Source: Candidatus Azobacteroides sp.
GTDB lineage: Bacteria > Bacteroidota > Bacteroidia > Bacteroidales > WRGA01
Length of the DNA stretch: 64,000 bases
Direction of reading: 5' to 3'
NCBI GenBank assembly: GCA_009787405.1
Contig: WRGA01000124.1
Coordinates: forward strand, 1-64,000
Within the stretch, counting starts at the first letter, position 1; every line of letters begins with the position of its first letter. Both the position numbers and the translations under genes were made by a program. The notes beneath the pieces are model-generated. The model was given only the letters and a program-made list of their open reading frames with translations. It made no database searches and was not told the DNA's origin. Below are positions 46,887 through 55,557 of the stretch, piece by piece.

Positions 46887-46929
46887 CCCTTATTCCCTTA
46901 TTATCAATCATTTAATAAGGGAATAAGGG
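46887..46929. repeat. Perfect 16 bp inverted repeat
   Basis: CCCTTATTCCCTTATT and its exact complement, separated by 11 bases and followed on the plus strand by A-rich sequence. Each arm is itself a doubled CCCTTATT unit. Confidence 0.6.
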
Positions 46930-47134
46930 AAAAAATAGAACGCTGTTTCTTTGCTGCTAAGGGTGATAAGGCAAGTTAAATCATTGTTCGCCGACAAATC
47001 AAGCACACTTTTTACATCACCACCAATACTTTTAAAATTCAGCCTTTAAATTTAATATGCAAAACTAAGAATAAAAACATTGTAATAACTTAAAATTCAA
47101 CTATTTACACTAAATTTGCCATAAAAAATGATCT

Positions 47135-47245
47135 TACTTCAAACGCCGGTTGTAAAGATGAAAAGACGCAAAGTTTAAATTCTTTGTGATTTCGTGTCTC
47201 CACATCCTATCTTCATAGTTAAAATAACAGATATTAAATTTAGAA
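47135..47245 (-). repeat. Palindromic interspersed element, copy 8 (degenerate)
   Basis: Inverted and decayed: CAAACGCCGGTTGTAAAGATG, the well-kept core GACGCAAAGTTTAAATTCTTTGTG, then GTTAAAATAACAGATATTAAATTT. Confidence 0.6.
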
Positions 47246-47336
47246 CATCATCTTAGTCTTGATAACATACACTGCAGGCTTGATACTATATCTTCCACAT
47301 ATAATATCTTTATCTAAACGCAGTATATTTTAATAG

Positions 47337-47758
47337 ATACGAAATATTGAGGGAATAATTCCGGGAGAACTGTTTTCAGAAAGTGGTGCACAAAACATAT
47401 TCTTTGGTACAAATTTATCTGTTATGAGATACTTGTCGATTAAGGAAGAATTTGATTGGTTTGAAAATCTCAAACTTAAAATAGAGAATATCATATACAG
47501 CATAAGAGAAATATTTTACAATCCAAATGTAGCCATATCATTAATAGCAAATTGGGCAGCACTGTCAAACATATAATCTAAAACTGCCGGTCTTCGTTTA
47601 ATTATTTTCGATACCGGTTTGTTTACCGATGCAGATAAAAAATATTTTTCGAACTCTCTTGAAGCATGATACAAACAAGTAGGATATTTTCCTGAAGAAA
47701 TACACACGCAATTAGAGTGCAGGAGAAAGTCATTGCATCCATAAATGGCACGAAGCAC
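47337..47758. pseudogene. Possible decayed coding sequence
   Basis: A plus-strand frame is open from 47337 to the stop at 47574-47576 (79 codons; it includes FFGTNLSVMRYLSIKEEFDW and NPNVAISLIANWAALSN), and a minus-strand frame of 80 codons covers 47516-47758. Only one could be real and neither matches a family I know. The frame is surrounded by stops, so at best this is a remnant. Confidence 0.2.
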
Positions 47759-48352
47759 CTATCTGAATTTGAAGTGTAATACGCTTTATCTGTAAGGATG
47801 ACATGATCAAGATCATCAGGTCAAACACAAGCAACTATTGGAAGGTCTATTTATCAACCTGAAAACGAACATAAGAAATCAACCCGGATTTTTTCAAGAA
47901 CGAAGAAAAAATTCACCGGCAAGTTGTCTTAAAGCGTGAGCAAGAAGATAGTCGAAAGTATTCACTTTTGAGAATTGAATAGTTGAAATCAAATCCGGAT
48001 AAGCATCCAAATAAAAGAGTATTGAAAAATACTTTTGACGCACTTCTCTATGTTCAGTTTTGTATATTAAGTTCTTTCATCCGATCAATTTAGAACGAAA
48101 AAGAAGAAAAATTTGAAAAAATCAATGATTTTGCCGTTAGCGAATGGAATGAAATGAAAAATCAGTGATATGCATTCGCAAACAGCAAAAATCCACAAAA
48201 AGTAAAAAATCTACCGAAAATCATAAAAAAGATAAGGATAAAAAATCGTCCGGTTATTATAGCCATCAAATCAACGCCCATAAAAATATATACCTACATT
48301 CTTTCAAATTCATCGAAACGGCTCCAATAAACTAATTCTGCGTCCAAATTCA

Positions 48353-48360
48353 TATCTTTG
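48353..48360 (+). promoter_or_regulatory. -7 promoter box for mnmG
   Basis: TATCTTTG, matching TAnnTTTG, 35 bases upstream of the mnmG ATG. Confidence 0.55.
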
Positions 48361-48395
48361 CAAAATAAAAAGAAATTATTTTAAAGAAAATAAGC

Positions 48396-50270
48396 ATGAA
48401 ATTCAAGTATGATGTAATTGTTGTCGGAGCAGGACACGCCGGATGCGAAGCGGCTCATGCCTCGGCAAAGTTGGGGTCTCAAACATTATTGATAACAATG
48501 GACATGCACAAGATCGCTCAAATGAGTTGCAACCCGGCCATGGGAGGTATCGCCAAAGGACAAATAGTACGTGAAATTGATGCACTGGGTGGTCAATCCG
48601 GAATTATTACGGATAAAACAGCCATTCAATTCCGGATGTTGAATCGTTCAAAAGGCCCTGCCATGTGGAGTCCGAGGTCTCAAAGCGACCGGCAGAAATT
48701 CAGCGAGTTGTGGAGAAATACATTGGAAAACACCGACAATTTATTTATATGGCAAGATGTTGTCAACGAGCTGATCATAAAGGAGAATAAAATAGAAGGA
48801 GTAAAAACCGGCATGGGCGTAACATTCGAAGCGCGGTCTGTAATATTAACTACCGGAACTTTTATGAACGGACTCATTCATATCGGAAAAACACAAATCA
48901 AAGGAGGACGAATCTCAGAACCTATGTCTACCGGTATTACCGAACAATTGGTCAATTTAGGGTTTACTGCCGGAAGAATGAAAACCGGCACACCGGTCAG
49001 AATCGACGGAAGAACTATAGACTTCAGTCTTACCGACGAACAAAAGGGAGAAAATGATTTTCACAAGTTTTCCTATCTGGATTATCCTCATCGAGCATTA
49101 AAACAACTCAGTTGTCGGATTCTTTATACAAATGAAGAGGTGCACGAATGCCTTCGCTCAGGATTAAAAGAATCCCCCTTATACAACGGTCAAATTCAAA
49201 GTGTCGGGCCAAGATATTGCCCGAGTATCGAAACAAAAATTGTAACTTTTGCCGACAAAACACAACATCAACTGTTTTTGGAACCTGAAGGAGAAACAAC
49301 ACAAGAATATTATCTGAACGGTTTTTCGTCATCTCTCCCACTCGATATTCAATTAAAAGCATTACAAAAAATTCCGGCATTCAAGAATATTCAAATCTAT
49401 CGCCCGGGATACGCCATAGAATACGACTACTTTGATCCGACACAACTTTATCACAATCTCGAAACCAAACAAATAAAAAATTTATTTTTCGCGGGACAAA
49501 TCAACGGCACGACCGGATATGAAGAAGCAGCAGGGCAAGGAATCATTGCCGGAATAAACGCACACCTCAAAAGTCACGGAGAAGGAGAGTTCACATTAAA
49601 AAGAAACGAAGCGTATATCGGAGTGCTTATTGACGATTTGGTAACAAAAGGAGTCGACGAACCTTATCGAATGTTTACATCAAGAGCCGAGTTCAGAATG
49701 TTATTACGACAGGATGATGCTGACATGAGATTAACAGAAAAATCATATAAAATAGGGTTAGTCGAAAAAAATAGATATGAGTTGTTGCTCGAAAAAAAAG
49801 AAGAAATAAACAAAATTATAAACACAACAAAAAACATTATCCTAAAACCGGAAAAAATAAACGCCGCATTAGAAGTATTAAAAACAACTCCGATTAAACA
49901 ACCCACAAAATTAATTTCCTTATTAACGAGACCACAAATCACAATCGAAAACATAAAAAATCACATCCCTGATTTAGCCCAACAAATTGAAAAAATTCCA
50001 AATCGAAAGGAAGAAATTACAGAAGCAAGTGAAATTATCATCAAATATTCAGGGTACATTGAACGCGAAAAATTGATTGCGGAAAAAGCCTCAAGATTAG
50101 AAAATATCAAAATAAAAGGAAAATTTGAATACAATAATATCCAATCTTTATCCACCGAAGCTCGTCAAAAATTAAATAAAATTCAACCGGAAACCATTGC
50201 TCAAGCAAGCAGAATACCGGGAGTATCTCCGAATGACATCAACGTTTTGTTAGTTTTATTAGGAAGATAA
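48396..50270 (+). CDS. mnmG: tRNA uridine-5-carboxymethylaminomethyl synthase MnmG (GidA)
   Basis: A 624-residue FAD protein that, with MnmE, modifies U34 of several tRNAs. The N-terminal dinucleotide fold is GAGHAGCEAAHASAKLG, followed by the CNPAMGGIAKGQIVREIDALGG motif that marks GidA. The TSRAEFRMLLRQDDADMRLT block and the C-terminal helical domain (KIQPETIAQASRIPGVSPNDINVLLV) are intact. gidA commonly sits near chromosome origins, which is relevant given the adjacent parS-like sites and gene desert. First gene of a plus-strand run mnmG-apt-uvrC-dtd that is also adjacent in other Bacteroidales. Confidence 0.97.
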   Translation: MKFKYDVIVVGAGHAGCEAAHASAKLGSQTLLITMDMHKIAQMSCNPAMGGIAKGQIVREIDALGGQSGIITDKTAIQFRMLNRSKGPAMWSPRSQSDRQKFSELWRNTLENTDNLFIWQDVVNELIIKENKIEGVKTGMGVTFEARSVILTTGTFMNGLIHIGKTQIKGGRISEPMSTGITEQLVNLGFTAGRMKTGTPVRIDGRTIDFSLTDEQKGENDFHKFSYLDYPHRALKQLSCRILYTNEEVHECLRSGLKESPLYNGQIQSVGPRYCPSIETKIVTFADKTQHQLFLEPEGETTQEYYLNGFSSSLPLDIQLKALQKIPAFKNIQIYRPGYAIEYDYFDPTQLYHNLETKQIKNLFFAGQINGTTGYEEAAGQGIIAGINAHLKSHGEGEFTLKRNEAYIGVLIDDLVTKGVDEPYRMFTSRAEFRMLLRQDDADMRLTEKSYKIGLVEKNRYELLLEKKEEINKIINTTKNIILKPEKINAALEVLKTTPIKQPTKLISLLTRPQITIENIKNHIPDLAQQIEKIPNRKEEITEASEIIIKYSGYIEREKLIAEKASRLENIKIKGKFEYNNIQSLSTEARQKLNKIQPETIAQASRIPGVSPNDINVLLVLLGR

Positions 50271-50277
50271 ATCGTTC

Positions 50278-50291
50278 GTTCCACGTGGAAC
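50278..50291. promoter_or_regulatory. parS: parS-like site 3
   Basis: GTTCCACGTGGAAC, eight bases after the mnmG stop. Confidence 0.75.
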
Positions 50292-50407
50292 GAGTAAAAT
50301 TATCTCTCAAAAAAGACTGAAAAATCAATAAAAAAGAATACTTTTGTCAAAATTTCAAAAAAAAATTCGCGAAATCTGACGAAACATCATTAGTAAAAAC
50401 ATCATCA

Positions 50408-50421
50408 GTTCCACGTGGAAC
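50408..50421. promoter_or_regulatory. parS: parS-like site 4
   Basis: GTTCCACGTGGAAC, ten bases before the apt ATG. With site 3, it brackets the 161 bp mnmG-apt gap. Confidence 0.75.
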
Positions 50422-50431
50422 TTCAAAAAAA

Positions 50432-50962
50432 ATGAACACAGACACAATCAAAAAGACAGTCCGAAACGTTCCGGATTACCCTCAAAAAGGCATTATGTTC
50501 AGGGATTTAACAACTGTATTTAAGGATGCGGAATGCTTACATTTCTTATCAGAATGGATGTATAAAGAATACAAAGACAAAGGAATCACGAAAATTATCG
50601 GAATAGAATCAAGAGGGTTTATTATGGGCCCTATTTTAGCTACGAAGCTAAATGCGGGATTTGTTCCCATTCGAAAAAACGGAAAACTCCCGGCTGAGAC
50701 CATCAAAGAGTTTTACAACAAAGAATACGGAACCGATACAATGGAAATTCATAAAGATGCCCTAAACGAAAATGACATCGTGCTAATACATGACGATTTG
50801 TTGGCAACAGGAGGAACAATGCAAGCGGCATACAATCTCGTAAAAAAATTTAACATAAAAGAGATTTACATGAACTTCATCCTTGAACTGACAGCCCTAA
50901 AAGGACGTGAAACTTTAAACAGTGAAATCAACGATAAAATAACAAGTTTGATTCAATACTAA
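50432..50962 (+). CDS. apt: Adenine phosphoribosyltransferase
   Basis: A 176-residue type I phosphoribosyltransferase that salvages adenine to AMP with PRPP. It begins IKKTVRNVPDYPQKGIMFRDLT, the diagnostic Apt N-terminus, and has the PRPP loop VLIHDDLLATGGTM. Length is standard. uvrC starts 13 bases after its stop. Confidence 0.96.
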   Translation: MNTDTIKKTVRNVPDYPQKGIMFRDLTTVFKDAECLHFLSEWMYKEYKDKGITKIIGIESRGFIMGPILATKLNAGFVPIRKNGKLPAETIKEFYNKEYGTDTMEIHKDALNENDIVLIHDDLLATGGTMQAAYNLVKKFNIKEIYMNFILELTALKGRETLNSEINDKITSLIQY

Positions 50963-50975
50963 ACCGAATTATCCC

Positions 50976-52772
50976 GTGGATACAAATTCCCACATAAAAA
51001 CCATTTTGTCAGGACTTCCCGAAAAGCCGGGAATATATCAATTTCTTGACACTAATAATACGATCATTTATGTGGGAAAAGCAAAAAGTCTGAAAAAACG
51101 AGTTTCATCTTATTTCAACAAGCAACACGAATACAGAAAGACACGTGTTCTTGTCAAGAAAATAGCAGATATCGACTACATCATCGTAGAAAATGAAAAC
51201 GATGCATTACTGTTGGAAAACAGCTTGATAAAAAAACACAAGCCGAGATACAACGTCATGCTGAAAGATGATAAAACCTATCCGTCGATTTGCATCACCA
51301 ACGAACATTTTCCACGTATTTTCAAAACCCGAAAGATCATCCGAAACGGATCACAATATTTCGGGCCATACAGTTCCGTGATAACCATCCACATATTATT
51401 GGATTTAATCAAACAACTTTATCCGATCCGGACATGCAAGTTAGATCTTTCTCCGGAAAAAATACAACAAAGAAAATACAAAGTATGCCTGCAATATCAT
51501 ATAAAAAAATGCCTCGGGCCTTGTGAATCATTCCAAAAAGAAGAAGATTACAATCGGGATATTTCGAATATTAAAGAGATCCTGAAAGGAAATTCCCAAA
51601 AAATTTCTCAATATCTTTTTAAAGAAATGGAAGAGGCAGCCTCAAAATTAAAATTCGAAGAGGCACAATTCATCAAAGAAAAATACGAAATCATCGAACA
51701 ATACAGAAGCAAATCCGTCATTGTAAGCCCGACGATCATTAACGCCGATATTTTTTCCTGTGAAGTCACGGAACAATCCGGATACGTCAACTACCTGCAT
51801 GTCGTAAACGGAACCATTGTACAAGCTCATACTTTTGAATACAAAAAGAAGCTGGATGAAAATAAAGAAGAAATTTTAGGATTCGGAATAGCGGAAATTC
51901 AAGAAAAGTTCGAAAGAAAATTCGGAGAAATAATCGTGCCTTTTTTACCGGAAGACCCGGAACTATACCATGCAACGTTCGTCATCCCTCAAAAAGGAGA
52001 TAAAAAAAAATTGCTTGATCTTTCCATCCAAAATGTAAAACAATATAAATTTGATATTCTCAAACAGCAGGAAAAATTAAATCCGGAGCAACGTACAATC
52101 AGAATATTAACCACGCTGCAAAAAGATTTGCATTTAAAAGAACTGCCATGGCACATCGAATGCTTCGACAATTCAAATACACAAGGAACAAACCCTGTCG
52201 CCGCCTGCGTCGTCTTTAAAAAAGCCAAACCGGCAAAAAAAGATTACCGTCATTTCAATATAAAAACCGTTGAAGGCCCCAATGATTTCGCATCCATGAA
52301 AGAAGTTGTTTTCAGGCGTTATAAGCGACTTTCGGACGAAAAACAAGACCTTCCTCAACTCATCATCGTAGACGGCGGAAAAGGGCAATTGAGCAGTGCA
52401 AAAGAAGCGATAAGTGACTTGGGACTTTACGGAAAAATCGGCTTGATAGGAATCGCCAAGCGATTAGAAGAAATCTATTTTCCTGAAGATTCGATTCCCC
52501 TCTATTTAGATAAAAATTCGGAAAGCTTGAAACTCATCCAAAACATGAGGGATGAAGCACATCGATTCGGAATTACTCACCACAGAAACCAACGCACCAA
52601 AAAGCAAGTCGAATCCGAATTAGATCATATCACAGGAGTCGGGCAAAAAACCAAAGAAGCATTACTGAAATATTTTAAAAGTGTAAAAAGAATCAAAGAA
52701 GCATCAAAAGAAGAACTGATCGATTTATTGGGAAAATCGAAAGCAGAGAAAATAATTGACGGGTTACAATAG
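50976..52772 (+). CDS. uvrC: Excinuclease ABC subunit C
   Basis: A 598-residue nuclease of nucleotide excision repair, which cuts DNA on both sides of a lesion held by UvrAB. Domains: GIY-YIG nuclease (PGIYQFLDTNNTIIYVGKAKSLKKR, residues about 16-40), a UVR motif (ASKLKFEEAQFIKEKYEIIEQ), the RNase H-like C-terminal nuclease (IECFDNSNTQGTNPVAACVV and VDGGKGQLSSAKE), and a helix-hairpin-helix end. Start codon is GTG at 50976, fixed by the spacing to apt and by the family's N-terminus. Confidence 0.96.
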   Translation: MDTNSHIKTILSGLPEKPGIYQFLDTNNTIIYVGKAKSLKKRVSSYFNKQHEYRKTRVLVKKIADIDYIIVENENDALLLENSLIKKHKPRYNVMLKDDKTYPSICITNEHFPRIFKTRKIIRNGSQYFGPYSSVITIHILLDLIKQLYPIRTCKLDLSPEKIQQRKYKVCLQYHIKKCLGPCESFQKEEDYNRDISNIKEILKGNSQKISQYLFKEMEEAASKLKFEEAQFIKEKYEIIEQYRSKSVIVSPTIINADIFSCEVTEQSGYVNYLHVVNGTIVQAHTFEYKKKLDENKEEILGFGIAEIQEKFERKFGEIIVPFLPEDPELYHATFVIPQKGDKKKLLDLSIQNVKQYKFDILKQQEKLNPEQRTIRILTTLQKDLHLKELPWHIECFDNSNTQGTNPVAACVVFKKAKPAKKDYRHFNIKTVEGPNDFASMKEVVFRRYKRLSDEKQDLPQLIIVDGGKGQLSSAKEAISDLGLYGKIGLIGIAKRLEEIYFPEDSIPLYLDKNSESLKLIQNMRDEAHRFGITHHRNQRTKKQVESELDHITGVGQKTKEALLKYFKSVKRIKEASKEELIDLLGKSKAEKIIDGLQ

Positions 52773-52835
52773 CAGAAAAAATGTTATGAGTCAAAAATTC
52801 AAACACAAATCCAGCTTCTAATTCATCATTAAAAA

Positions 52836-53288
52836 ATGAGAGTATTGATTCAACGGGTATCAGAAGCATCGGTAGCAATACACGAAACCATAAAATCCTC
52901 CATTCGTTCAGGACTGCTGGTTTTTGTCGGAATAGAAGACAGTGACAACCCGGAAGATATAACATGGTTATGCAAAAAAATCGTCAATCTGAGAATTTTC
53001 GACGATGAAAACAGAATCATGAACAAATCCGTCATTGATATAAACGGCGAAATATTAGTTGTCAGTCAATTTACGTTACATGCCTCCACACAAAAAGGGA
53101 ATCGTCCTTCCTATATCAGAGCATCCAAACCTGAAAAAGCAATTCCCATGTATGAAATGTTCTGCGTGGAACTTTCCGAAGTGCTCGGCAAAGCAATTCA
53201 AACAGGTGTCTTCGGAGCAGAGATGAAAGTATCATTAATCAATGACGGCCCGGTAAGTATTTGGATTGATTCGAAGCAAAAAGAATAA
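52836..53288 (+). CDS. dtd: D-aminoacyl-tRNA deacylase
   Basis: A 150-residue Dtd that frees tRNAs from D-amino acids. Motifs: MRVLIQRVSEASVAI at the start, the catalytic SQFTLHAST motif and the NRPSYIRAS (Gly/Pro-type) motif. 63 bases after uvrC. Transcription probably continues from mnmG. Confidence 0.95.
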   Translation: MRVLIQRVSEASVAIHETIKSSIRSGLLVFVGIEDSDNPEDITWLCKKIVNLRIFDDENRIMNKSVIDINGEILVVSQFTLHASTQKGNRPSYIRASKPEKAIPMYEMFCVELSEVLGKAIQTGVFGAEMKVSLINDGPVSIWIDSKQKE

Positions 53289-53330
53289 AAGAGATTTGCA
53301 TAGTATTCAATCATTCAAAATCCCTCAATA

Positions 53331-53346
53331 TGTTCCACACGAAACA
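53331..53346. promoter_or_regulatory. Degenerate parS-like sequence
   Basis: TGTTCCACACGAAACA differs from the parS consensus at three of 16 positions and is not a perfect palindrome. It could be a weak ParB site or chance. Confidence 0.3.
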
Positions 53347-53455
53347 TAGGAAAAAAATATCACCCTCATTTTCAATATTTTTATAGATTTTTATTCCGGG
53401 AAATAATTTTTTTGAAAAAAATCTGCAAAAAAATATCCATATATAAAAAATTATA

Positions 53456-53463
53456 TATATTTG
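53456..53463 (+). promoter_or_regulatory. -7 promoter box for the DUF3857 pair
   Basis: TATATTTG, matching TAnnTTTG, 42 bases upstream of the first DUF3857 start. Confidence 0.5.
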
Positions 53464-53504
53464 ATGCCAAAATAACAACATGTTTAACTTATTTTTAAAC
53501 AATC

Positions 53505-55529
53505 ATGAAAAAGCATTTTTTCATAAAAAGTCTGTATACATTTTTAACATTATTTTTCTTAATAAATCAAAATATACAAGCGCAAAATCCGGTTTCAAAA
53601 TTCGGAGAAGTCAATGATTATGAAATCAATATGACAAGTTATCCCGAAGACACGACAGCCACAGCCGTAGTCTTATCGGAAAAAGGAGAAACCCGATTTA
53701 TTTATGATGAGCAATCCGGATTTCGTTACAAATACGACTATCAGGTAAAAATAAAAATCTTAAAACCTGAAGGAATAGAAGAAGCGAATGAAACGATCGA
53801 ATATACAAACATAAATTCCAAGTCACGGGAAGAAATTTCGGGACTTTCCGGCACTACTTACAATCTTGAAGATGGAAAAATTGTTAAAGCCAAACTGTCC
53901 AAAGAATTTATAAACGACGAGAAATATGACGAAAAGTTTTTCCGCAAAAAATTCACCCTGCCGGCCGTAAAAGTCGGTTCAGTCATTGAATATAAATACA
54001 CCATCTACTCCGATTTTTTTTATGATTTAAGGGATTTCCGGTTTCAACACCATATTCCCGTCGTGAAAACTACTTATGATATAATCATTCCGGAATATTA
54101 CCATTATAATATTGAAATGCGCGGTTATGAATCTATCATCTCCAAGCAGGAAGCCGTATCAGAAAAGTTCACCATCCGATACAGCCATATCGAAGAAAAC
54201 GGACGTACCTACCATGAAAGTTACGATATAAACAGCAACAGCAAAAGATACTATTTTGAAGGAAAAAATATTCCGGCACTCAAAGACGAACCGTTTGTCT
54301 GGTGTTTGGATGATTATATTTCAAAAGTAAGCTTCGAACTGCAAAGCATACACTACCCGCAAAGTACCGTCAAAAATTTCAGCAGCGATTGGGCAACTGT
54401 AGACAAAGAATTGCTGGATGCAAGTTCGTTCGGAGGGAATTTGAAAAAAAACGACATGGTTAAAGATCTGGTCAAAGAATTTGACACGATAAGCAATCCG
54501 GTATCCAAAGTCATTCAAATTCAAAACATGATTAAAAGTACGGTCAAATGGAATGAAAAAAACCGGCTTACATCCGATGACATAAAAAATGCACTCAAAA
54601 CCGGACTGGGAAGTAGTGCAGACATGAACTTTTTATTGATTAACGCACTGAATGCCGCCGGAATAGAAGCTTTTCCTGTGGTCATGAGCACCCGCAGCAA
54701 CGGTACACTTCCTTTCTCTCACCCGTCCATTTCAGCACTCAATTATTTCATCACGGGAATAAAAATCGACACGGTGACTTATTTCACCGACGTATCCGCA
54801 AAATCAGGATCTTTGAACATTTTACCCCAAACGTGTTTAGTAAACAGAGCAAGAAGCATTAAAGAAAACGGACGTTCCCAATGGGTGAATCTAACCAAAG
54901 TATCGTCGGGAAACATTACCAAAAATATCTCATGCAAATTTGAAGACGGTGTTTATACCGCAACAATCAACACTTGGTACAAAGATGAATCTGCGTATGA
55001 TTTTCGGTTAAATCAAAACAATTACAAAGACGAAGACGAGTATAGGGAAATTTTAGAGTCAAAATTCGCAGGAGCGATCGACAATTATTCCACAACCGGA
55101 ATTGAAAATACATCTGCTCCCATCAATGAAAAATTCAAAGTAAAAACCAATATCGGCACAGGCGGCGAATACATCTACCTGACGGCACTGTTTGAACCGC
55201 AATTTACAGAAAACAGATTCAAATCGGAAGAACGGAAATTACCGATCGAATTCAATTATCCCATCACCTTCAGAGAAAATATATCGATTGAAATTCCGGA
55301 AGGTTACACCGTGGAAGACTTACCCAAATCCGAAAAGTACACATTTGACGATGGAAGCAAAATAAGCTGTTTGTATCAAATCATACATCAAGACAACACT
55401 ATTTTTTTAAAATACAATTTTACGCAAAAAGAAATCATGTTCATAAATACAGATTACGAACATTTGAAAAATTTCTTTGCCAAAATAGTAAGTAAAAGCG
55501 GGGAAAAAATCATTTTAAAAAAGATGTGA
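53505..55529 (+). CDS. DUF3857/transglutaminase-like exported protein 1
   Basis: A 674-residue protein with a signal peptide (MKKHFFIKSLYTFLTLFFL..IQAQ). An N-terminal DUF3857 domain (about 60-250; IEYKYTIYSDFFYDLRDFRFQ) precedes a transglutaminase-like core domain (about 300-400). In the core, the expected catalytic cysteine of the GxGxCxD motif is replaced (TGLGSSADMNFLL), so enzyme activity is unlikely. The C-terminus is a beta-rich domain. Function unknown; such proteins are very common in Bacteroidetes. The second gene follows after 28 bases. Confidence 0.85.
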   Translation: MKKHFFIKSLYTFLTLFFLINQNIQAQNPVSKFGEVNDYEINMTSYPEDTTATAVVLSEKGETRFIYDEQSGFRYKYDYQVKIKILKPEGIEEANETIEYTNINSKSREEISGLSGTTYNLEDGKIVKAKLSKEFINDEKYDEKFFRKKFTLPAVKVGSVIEYKYTIYSDFFYDLRDFRFQHHIPVVKTTYDIIIPEYYHYNIEMRGYESIISKQEAVSEKFTIRYSHIEENGRTYHESYDINSNSKRYYFEGKNIPALKDEPFVWCLDDYISKVSFELQSIHYPQSTVKNFSSDWATVDKELLDASSFGGNLKKNDMVKDLVKEFDTISNPVSKVIQIQNMIKSTVKWNEKNRLTSDDIKNALKTGLGSSADMNFLLINALNAAGIEAFPVVMSTRSNGTLPFSHPSISALNYFITGIKIDTVTYFTDVSAKSGSLNILPQTCLVNRARSIKENGRSQWVNLTKVSSGNITKNISCKFEDGVYTATINTWYKDESAYDFRLNQNNYKDEDEYREILESKFAGAIDNYSTTGIENTSAPINEKFKVKTNIGTGGEYIYLTALFEPQFTENRFKSEERKLPIEFNYPITFRENISIEIPEGYTVEDLPKSEKYTFDDGSKISCLYQIIHQDNTIFLKYNFTQKEIMFINTDYEHLKNFFAKIVSKSGEKIILKKM

Positions 55530-55557
55530 TCTACTAAAATCCGAGAAAAACAACCAC

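Larger units (their letters stand above)
43943..48395. other. 4.4 kb A+T-rich gene desert
   Basis: No protein or RNA gene is supported over about 4.4 kb, in a window that otherwise averages one gene per 1.2 kb. It contains four copies of the palindromic element (5-8), two perfect GTTCCACGTGGAAC sites, a perfect 16 bp inverted repeat at 46887-46929, a tandem of small hairpins at 44950-44990, and two overlapping short open frames at 47337-47758. A scan by eye for TTATNCACA found no exact DnaA box. Confidence 0.6.
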
